Assembly: GCA_015664885.1 (NCBI GenBank)
Contig: DQPL01000122.1
Coordinates: 1 to 64,000 of the forward strand
DNA from: Gemmatimonadota bacterium
Lineage (GTDB): Bacteria; Gemmatimonadota; Gemmatimonadetes; Longimicrobiales; Gaopeijiaceae
Length of the DNA: 64,000 nt
Direction: 5' to 3'
The first letter of the stretch is position 1; the number at the start of each line of letters is the position of its first letter. A program made the translations under genes and the position numbers. The notes beneath the pieces were generated by a model, which saw only the letters and a program-made list of their open reading frames with translations, was not told where the DNA came from and made no database searches. Positions 56,782 to 64,000 of this stretch are shown here, in pieces.

Positions 56782-57977
56782 GTGAGCACTGCTCTTCTCT
56801 GCACCGCCGACGGGGTCACTAGAGTCCAAGGTGCGCTTCGCGACCAAGAACTCGACGGATGGCTGCTCTACGAGTTCCACGGCCTGAACCCGATCGCGGT
56901 ACGGTTGCTCGGACTCGGCAAGACCACCCGGCGCGGCTATGTGCTCATCCCGGACGAAGGCGAGCCGATCGCGCTCATCCATGCGATCGAGGCGTCGTCC
57001 TGGCGTCATTGGCCTCATGCTGTCCGTACGTACTCGGGCTGGAAGGACATGGAGGAGCAGCTCGGGGCGTTGGTCGAAGGGAAGACACGGCTCGCCATGG
57101 AGGTGTCCCCCGGTGCTGCGGTGCCGACGCTCGACTACGTGCCGGCCGGCATCGCGGGGGTGATCCTGAACCTCGGCGTCGAGGCGACGAGCTCAGGCGA
57201 CCTGGTCTCGCGCTTCCACTCGGTGTGGACCGCTGAGCAGCGGGAGCGCCACGGGGAAGCCGCTGAAATCGTCGCAAGCGTGGCGAAACGCGCGTTCGAG
57301 CGTGCTGCAGATGCCGTTCGTGACGACGAGCCCACGAGCGAGGGCGCGCTCTCCGATTGGATCCGTGTCGAGCTCACTGGCGCGGGACTCGTGGTGAAGC
57401 CCGACTGCATCGTGGCGATCGGGCCGCGAGCCGCCGACTCGCATTACGCACCGGTCGGGGCAGGCGAGACCATCAACCGCGGCGATCTCCTGCTCATCGA
57501 CCTGTGGGGTGCTTTCGAGGGCATGGTATTCGCGGACCAGACCTGGATGGGCTTTCTGGGGAGTGAGGTCGACGCGCGCACGCAAGAGATCTGGGAAGCG
57601 GTCCGCGACGCACGCGACGCGGCGGTAGCGTTCCTGCGAGGTCGTTTCGACGCGGGCGAGGACGTGCGTGGCTTCGAGGTCGACGATGTCTCCCGTGACG
57701 TGATCAGCGAGCGGGGCTACGGTTCCTACTTCGTACATCGCACAGGACATTCGATGGACATCGACCTGCATGGCAGCGGTCCGAACCTCGACAACCTTGA
57801 GACCCGCGACGACCGACTCATCGTCCCGGGTGTCGGATTCAGTGTGGAGCCCGGCATCTACCTCGCCGACGACATAGGTGTGCGCAGTGAGATCAACGTG
57901 CACTGGGGATCGAACGGGCCGGAGGTGACTCCTTCCGAGATCCAGCGAGAGATATTCCTGTTGTTAGAAGAAGACGG

Positions 57978-57981
<4 letters not shown>
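56782..57981 (+). CDS. M24 family metallopeptidase (Xaa-Pro peptidase-like), cytoplasmic
   Basis: A 399-residue creatinase/prolidase-type protein without a signal peptide. Metal ligands: D in LIDLWG, D in FADQTW, H in HRTGHSMD, E in SVEPGIY and E in VRSEINV. The N-terminal domain differs from the secreted paralogue at 38431. The GTG start is 23 bases after the methyltransferase gene; the stop overlaps priA (TTGA). Confidence 0.86.
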
Positions 57982-60461
<2,480 letters not shown>

Positions 60462-60536
60462 CCGCCATTGCAGTCGAAGGGGGCTGCTGGATAAATTCGG
60501 GCAGCGGATTTCCACCATGGGCTGCCAGGAGGGGCT

Positions 60537-61118
60537 GTGGGTTGTTTGGCGCTGAACGCCTCGTTCGAGCCACTTACGATCATCCCCGCTCGTCGAGCGG
60601 TCCGGTTGGTCCTCGACGGTAAGGCCGAGATTCTGGAGAAGGACGGAACCAGGCGCTTCCGCTCGGAAACCCGCATCGTTCCCTGTCCCGCGGTGATCCG
60701 CCTGGTCCGGTACGTCCACGTCCCGCGCCGGTTCCGCCGACAAGTGACCAACACCTTCCTGTTTGCTCGCGACGAGTACTCCTGTCAGTACTGCGGAAAG
60801 CACAAGAAGGAACTCCGTGGTCGCCAGTTCCTTACCCGAGACCACATCGTGCCGTTGTCCCGCGGCGGAGACAACACGTGGGAGAACGTGGTTACGAGCT
60901 GCTCGCCGTGTAACAACCGCAAGGGTGATCGGCTCCCTCGGGAGGTGGGTCTCAAGCTATTGAATGAGCCCGGGCAGCCCAATTACGTGCACCTCGTCTG
61001 GATGGTCAGGAGGGTGACCGGAGCGCAGGCAAAATACATTCGAATGTTCTATGGCGAGGGCGCGCTCGACGTGGTGTCGCAACGGCGCTCTGAGGAACCG
61101 GTGGAAATCAGCTTGTAG
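60537..61118 (+). CDS. HNH endonuclease family protein
   Basis: A 193-residue protein. The N-terminal ALNASFEPLTIIPARRAVRL is typical of a common family of HNH proteins; the nuclease core is CQYCGK (first zinc pair), DHIVPLSRGGDNTWEN (catalytic His) and CSPCNNRKGD (second zinc pair). The GTG start has a strong AGGAGGGG site upstream. It may act in DNA repair or defence; not an intron or intein homing nuclease by context. Confidence 0.88.
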   Translation: MGCLALNASFEPLTIIPARRAVRLVLDGKAEILEKDGTRRFRSETRIVPCPAVIRLVRYVHVPRRFRRQVTNTFLFARDEYSCQYCGKHKKELRGRQFLTRDHIVPLSRGGDNTWENVVTSCSPCNNRKGDRLPREVGLKLLNEPGQPNYVHLVWMVRRVTGAQAKYIRMFYGEGALDVVSQRRSEEPVEISL

Positions 61119-61224
61119 GGGCTCGATAGCAGCCCGTGGCAGAAGCTGCTAGTCCTTGAGCCAGGCGTAGGGTCGCTCGTAGAATTGGCCAAACCCGCGC
61201 ACGGTCCCTCTATGTGCGTACTCC

Positions 61225-61620
61225 TTACCAGCGGATGATCCACCCGCGCACTTCGTCTTGGCTCACCTCGTATGAGAATCCGGGTTGACTGGAGCGCTCG
61301 GCCAGGAACCGTCGGAGATAAGCGGGCATGTTGCTGATGCCTTCGGCCTCGAAGTCCGAATCCGTCATCTCTACGTTCGAACCGCGGATCTCGGACTCGG
61401 ACATCTTGAGCGCCCGGATCGCCTCCTCTACGTCCGTCTTTACCGGCGCGAGTTCTGGGGACGAGCCTGTGCGCGCCTTAATCACCTTGACGAGCCCGTC
61501 CGTGCCGGGCGCTGACAACTCCTCGCGGGCGCCCTGGAAATCGCTCAGGAGCCGCTCGTGCAGGCGAAGGAGTTGCTGGTACTCCCGCTTCGTCTGGTGC
61601 TCGGAATTGGATGAGGACAT
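61225..61620 (-). CDS. Hypothetical protein, largely helical
   Basis: A 131-residue charged protein. Residues 1-40 look like a coiled coil (KREYQQLLRLHERLLSDFQG), the middle is acidic and the end is PAYLRRFLAERSSQPGFSYE. No family is recognised. It is divergent from the next gene. Confidence 0.6.
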   Translation of the reverse strand: MSSSNSEHQTKREYQQLLRLHERLLSDFQGAREELSAPGTDGLVKVIKARTGSSPELAPVKTDVEEAIRALKMSESEIRGSNVEMTDSDFEAEGISNMPAYLRRFLAERSSQPGFSYEVSQDEVRGWIIRW

Positions 61621-61757
61621 GCCTTAAAGTGTTACCCATGAGGCCCTTACGGCAACCGTCTACTGGCGCCCCGTCTAGCGCAGCGGCCATCGGGTTGCCG
61701 ACCGCCGCTACTGCATGCTTGATTGACGCCATCACCACCGCCTACCCAGATGCAGCG

Positions 61758-62240
61758 ATGACCGACTCGCGTGACGAAAAAGACGGGCGAACCGACGTGC
61801 AGCCTCCCCCGGCGCGCCTGCCTCAGCCGGTGAGAGGAATCACACCTGCCCCGGCCCTAGAGCGTCAGGCACCCGAGCCTGGCAAACCGACGCCGGTACG
61901 CGACGTCGCGAAGCCCGTCGCCCCACGTGTTGCCTCCCCGGACGAAAAGCCTGACGACGGCGAGGCTACCGTTGAAGTCGACGGCACGTTGTGGACGGTC
62001 CGTGTCCAGGGTCGCTCCGGGGGGGTCTCCTCCGCGAAGCCTCCCCTTTTGCTGTTGGGCTTTTGGAGGGTTGCGACTGTGGACTCCCAGCCGGACCGCG
62101 AGGCGATGGTCGTGGGTCGACGGTTTAGTGACCTGACCGACGGCGATTTGGAGACGGCGCTGGCAGAGAGTCGCGACCCCTCCGTCGTCGACCGCAGCAA
62201 GGCGTTCTTCTCCGAGGTCAGAGAGCGCCTGCGCTCCTGA
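61758..62240 (+). CDS. Hypothetical protein with proline-rich N-terminus
   Basis: A 160-residue protein: a Pro/Ala-rich, probably disordered first 75 residues, then a compact b-rich C-terminal domain (EVDGTLWTVRVQGRSGG, KPPLLLLGFWRV, VVGRRFSDLTDGDLETAL). The frame is open from 61638; I prefer ATG 61758, which leaves 137 bases for divergent promoters. The C-terminal domain looks conserved; function unknown. Confidence 0.55.
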   Translation: MTDSRDEKDGRTDVQPPPARLPQPVRGITPAPALERQAPEPGKPTPVRDVAKPVAPRVASPDEKPDDGEATVEVDGTLWTVRVQGRSGGVSSAKPPLLLLGFWRVATVDSQPDREAMVVGRRFSDLTDGDLETALAESRDPSVVDRSKAFFSEVRERLRS

Positions 62241-62435
62241 TTCGGCGCGATTGGCCTCTTCCTCCCTTGCCGATGGCCCTCGGAGGCACCTCCAGCAGGG
62301 GCTCCCGTGTCTAACAATACAGACGGTGGCGGACTCCAGAGGGTGTGCGATCCGAACCCTCGGGTGCCCTGAGGCCGTTCCGCGCTGTAGGTTGTTTGCG
62401 ACTGACGCGGTTCTTCAACAAGGCGCGACTCTGCG

Positions 62436-63020
62436 GTGTCTTTAAACCGATCCGACATACCGACTGACGGCGATCTGGTCCAGCGAGCCAAACGGGGTGA
62501 TGAATTCGCCTTCGGGCAGCTCGTGGAGCGGTATCAAACGGCTTCCTATGCGGTTGCCCTATCCGTCACTGGTCGGCACGAGGACGCCGAGGACGCAGCT
62601 CAGGAGTCCTTTCTGGTAGCGCTGCAACGGCTCGACGAGTGCAGGAGTCCGGAGCGGTTCGCGGGGTGGTTGATGACCATCGTGCGCAACCGGTCTCGCA
62701 ACCTCGTGAGGCGAGAGTCATTGCGGCATACGGATCAGGTCCCTCCAGGGGCCCAATCGCTGGTGCCGCTGCCGGATCGGGTTGCTGAGACCTTGGAGTT
62801 GCGAGAGATGCTGAGGGAAGGCCTGGCCGCGCTTCCCGAAGTACAACGACAGATCGTGTTGCTGCACGACTTGGAGGGTTGGAAACACCGCGAGATCGCG
62901 GATCGGTTGGGGTTGCCGTCCGGTACGGTTCGGTCGCACCTCCATTTCGCGAGGAAAGCGTTGCGGGCGTCGCTTAGTGGGATGCCAGCGGGGCCTGACT
63001 TGCAGAGGCAAGTGTTATGA
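62436..63020 (+). CDS. ECF-family RNA polymerase sigma factor
   Basis: A 194-residue sigma factor with region 2 (FAFGQLVERYQTASYAVAL, AEDAAQESFLVALQRL, FAGWLMTIVRNRSRNLVR) and region 4 (GLAALPEVQRQIVLLHDLEG, HREIADRLGLPSGTVRSHL). It leads an operon with a membrane protein, a periplasmic sensor-like protein and a TolC-family protein. GTG 62436 is the first start. It probably directs transcription of this operon. Confidence 0.9.
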   Translation: MSLNRSDIPTDGDLVQRAKRGDEFAFGQLVERYQTASYAVALSVTGRHEDAEDAAQESFLVALQRLDECRSPERFAGWLMTIVRNRSRNLVRRESLRHTDQVPPGAQSLVPLPDRVAETLELREMLREGLAALPEVQRQIVLLHDLEGWKHREIADRLGLPSGTVRSHLHFARKALRASLSGMPAGPDLQRQVL

Positions 63021-63427
63021 GGGAAAACGTGCATAATGGGTCGGATTACACCGAGGGGCTCAATCAGGAAGACGAGCTAGCTCAGGCTCTGGGTCTTCTC
63101 GATCCGGCGCAGCAGGATCCGAGCTACTGGGTCCGTTTCCGTTCGTGGGTTGTCAGCAACGCTGGCGCCGAGTTGGCGCGACGCCGGCTAGTTCGTGAGC
63201 TAACGGTGGCGGACGTGATGAGCTCTTGGGCGAGGGCTGTGGTCTCCACCGCCGCTCTAGTCGCTGCGCTTGCGGGCCTATTGCTGGTGCGTGGCGCAGG
63301 CCCTCCGGCTCTGCAGCTGGTCGGCGTCGAGGAACTTCTGGTCAGCGAGGTCGAGGGCGAGACGATTCCGACCTTGCTCGCCCCCGAAACCAACGGAACG
63401 GTCGCCTTTGCGGCGGAGATTTTCTAA
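63017..63427 (+). CDS. Single-pass membrane protein, probable anti-sigma factor
   Basis: A 136-residue protein: about 75 cytoplasmic residues (helical, with DPSYWVRFRSWVVSNAGAE), one membrane helix at about 75-92 (VSTAALVAALAGLLLVRG) and an extracytoplasmic tail. It overlaps the sigma factor stop (ATGA) and the next start (TAATG). Position and topology suggest the anti-sigma factor; there is no zinc-finger motif. Confidence 0.65.
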   Translation: MRENVHNGSDYTEGLNQEDELAQALGLLDPAQQDPSYWVRFRSWVVSNAGAELARRRLVRELTVADVMSSWARAVVSTAALVAALAGLLLVRGAGPPALQLVGVEELLVSEVEGETIPTLLAPETNGTVAFAAEIF

Positions 63428-63819
63428 TGGAACATGGATTGCGTACCAGGCTCGTAACCGCCGTGATGCTCGTAGTGGTCTTCGCGTCAGGCGTGTTGCT
63501 GGGCGTCGCAGGCGACGGCAACTTGGTCGCCGCTGAAAGCCAGGGTAAAAAGCAGAGCATGTACGAACAAGTCGGACCGACGCCCGATCAGATGGTCTTC
63601 ATCGACTCGATTGTGAAGGACCATAGCGCCGGCATGCGGGCGCTGCACGATGAGTTTCGTAGAGCGTACTACCCGAGCTACCGGGAGCTCATCGAGCATA
63701 CGCGGGGTGCGATCAAGGAGGTCTTCTCGGAGGAGCAGGCTGCGGAGTACCAAGCGTTGCTCAATGACTTCGATCGGCGAAAGGCTGCCGAGCGAAAAGA
63801 GGCGGAAGACCGGGACTAG
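63427..63819 (+). CDS. Periplasmic heavy-metal sensor-like (CnrX/Spy-type) protein
   Basis: A 130-residue protein with an N-terminal membrane anchor or signal (about 9-30), then a helical domain: GPTPDQMVFIDSIVKDHSAG, MRALHDEFRRAYYPSYREL and VFSEEQAAEYQALLNDFDRR. The helical hairpin and the final charged helix are like CnrX/ZraP/Spy proteins, which sense or buffer metals and misfolded proteins. The gene order sigma/anti-sigma/sensor/TolC supports a metal-stress or envelope-stress role. Confidence 0.72.
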   Translation: MEHGLRTRLVTAVMLVVVFASGVLLGVAGDGNLVAAESQGKKQSMYEQVGPTPDQMVFIDSIVKDHSAGMRALHDEFRRAYYPSYRELIEHTRGAIKEVFSEEQAAEYQALLNDFDRRKAAERKEAEDRD

Positions 63820-63823
63820 CTCC

Positions 63824-64000
63824 ATGACATCGATAAGCCGTACCGCGGCCTGCGTACTCACAGGCCTGGCGTTTTTGGCGCCCCACTTCGCCGCCGCGCA
63901 GCAGACGATCAGCCTCGACGAGGCCGTTCAGCGGGCCTTGGGTCGCAGCACACAGATGCTGCAGCAGGACCAAATGGTGGACAACGCAGCACTGGCTGAG
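63824..64000 (+). CDS. TolC-family outer membrane efflux protein, N-terminal part (cut by window)
   Basis: Open from ATG 63824 to the window edge, 59 codons. Signal peptide (TAACVLTGLAFLAPHFAAAQ) followed by TISLDEAVQRALGRSTQMLQ, the usual beginning of TolC/OprM-type proteins. It starts 4 bases after the sensor-like gene. The remaining efflux genes should lie to the right. Confidence 0.8.
   Translation, partial: MTSISRTAACVLTGLAFLAPHFAAAQQTISLDEAVQRALGRSTQMLQQDQMVDNAALAE

Overview
The window is 64 kb of high-GC, gene-dense bacterial chromosome. No rRNA, tRNA, CRISPR array, phage gene or intact transposase was recognised. The gene content points to a heterotrophic, respiratory Gemmatimonadota-like bacterium, with Acidobacteriota as an alternative: a PadR regulator beside a relic of a 'prefix-domain' ABC permease, sigma/anti-sigma/TonB-receptor units, carboxypeptidase-regulatory plug proteins, several M24/M6 peptidases, a GH109-type enzyme and many small conserved unknowns. 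Lineage is inferred from gene types only.

Layout. 1-5.6 kb: a four-gene operon for a Tat-exported xanthine-dehydrogenase-type molybdenum hydroxylase (FeS, Mo, FAD subunits) plus a membrane cytochrome b, closed by a strong hairpin. 5.6-7.7 kb: two unknown proteins, then a PadR regulator with a 21-bp tandem operator in front of a deletion relic of an ABC permease. 7.8-20 kb: a lipoprotein sulfatase, then a colinear run in which most stops and starts overlap: a fused 4x[4Fe-4S]/NrfD subunit, a DMSO-reductase-family catalytic subunit, a TorD-type chaperone, a SulP transporter, a small membrane protein, a plug-domain protein, an APC permease and an ACMSD-like amidohydrolase. 20.3-25.2 kb: a GH109-type protein coupled to a galactokinase, then a NorC/NorB-like pair whose catalytic subunit has changed metal ligands.

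25.1-30.2 kb (mostly minus strand): a sodium/solute symporter, a 328-bp MITE-like element with 34-bp terminal inverted repeats, a nucleotidyltransferase whose stop codon lies in that element, a Rieske/FMN glutamate-synthase-like gene broken by two compensating frameshifts, and a small membrane protein. 30.5-33 kb: small unknowns, an HExxH protein and a VOC protein. 33.1-38.2 kb: a minus-strand unit of ECF sigma factor, anti-sigma factor, TonB-dependent receptor and outer-membrane barrel.

38.4-62.2 kb is mostly core or common genes: two M24 peptidases, HAD hydrolase, secreted cyanophycinase-like peptidase, NfuA-like protein, glycyl-tRNA synthetase, YtoQ, NSS transporter, endonuclease III, HD hydrolase, M6 protease with its partner lipoprotein, a tiny MetS-type transporter subunit overlapping carB, a histone-deacetylase-family protein, a methyltransferase, PriA and an HNH endonuclease. 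62.4-64 kb opens an ECF sigma/membrane protein/periplasmic sensor/TolC operon that runs off the window and looks like an autoregulated efflux system.

The most interesting loci are the NorB-like protein with an altered active site, the two molybdoenzyme complexes, the MITE-like element and the orphan MetS gene.
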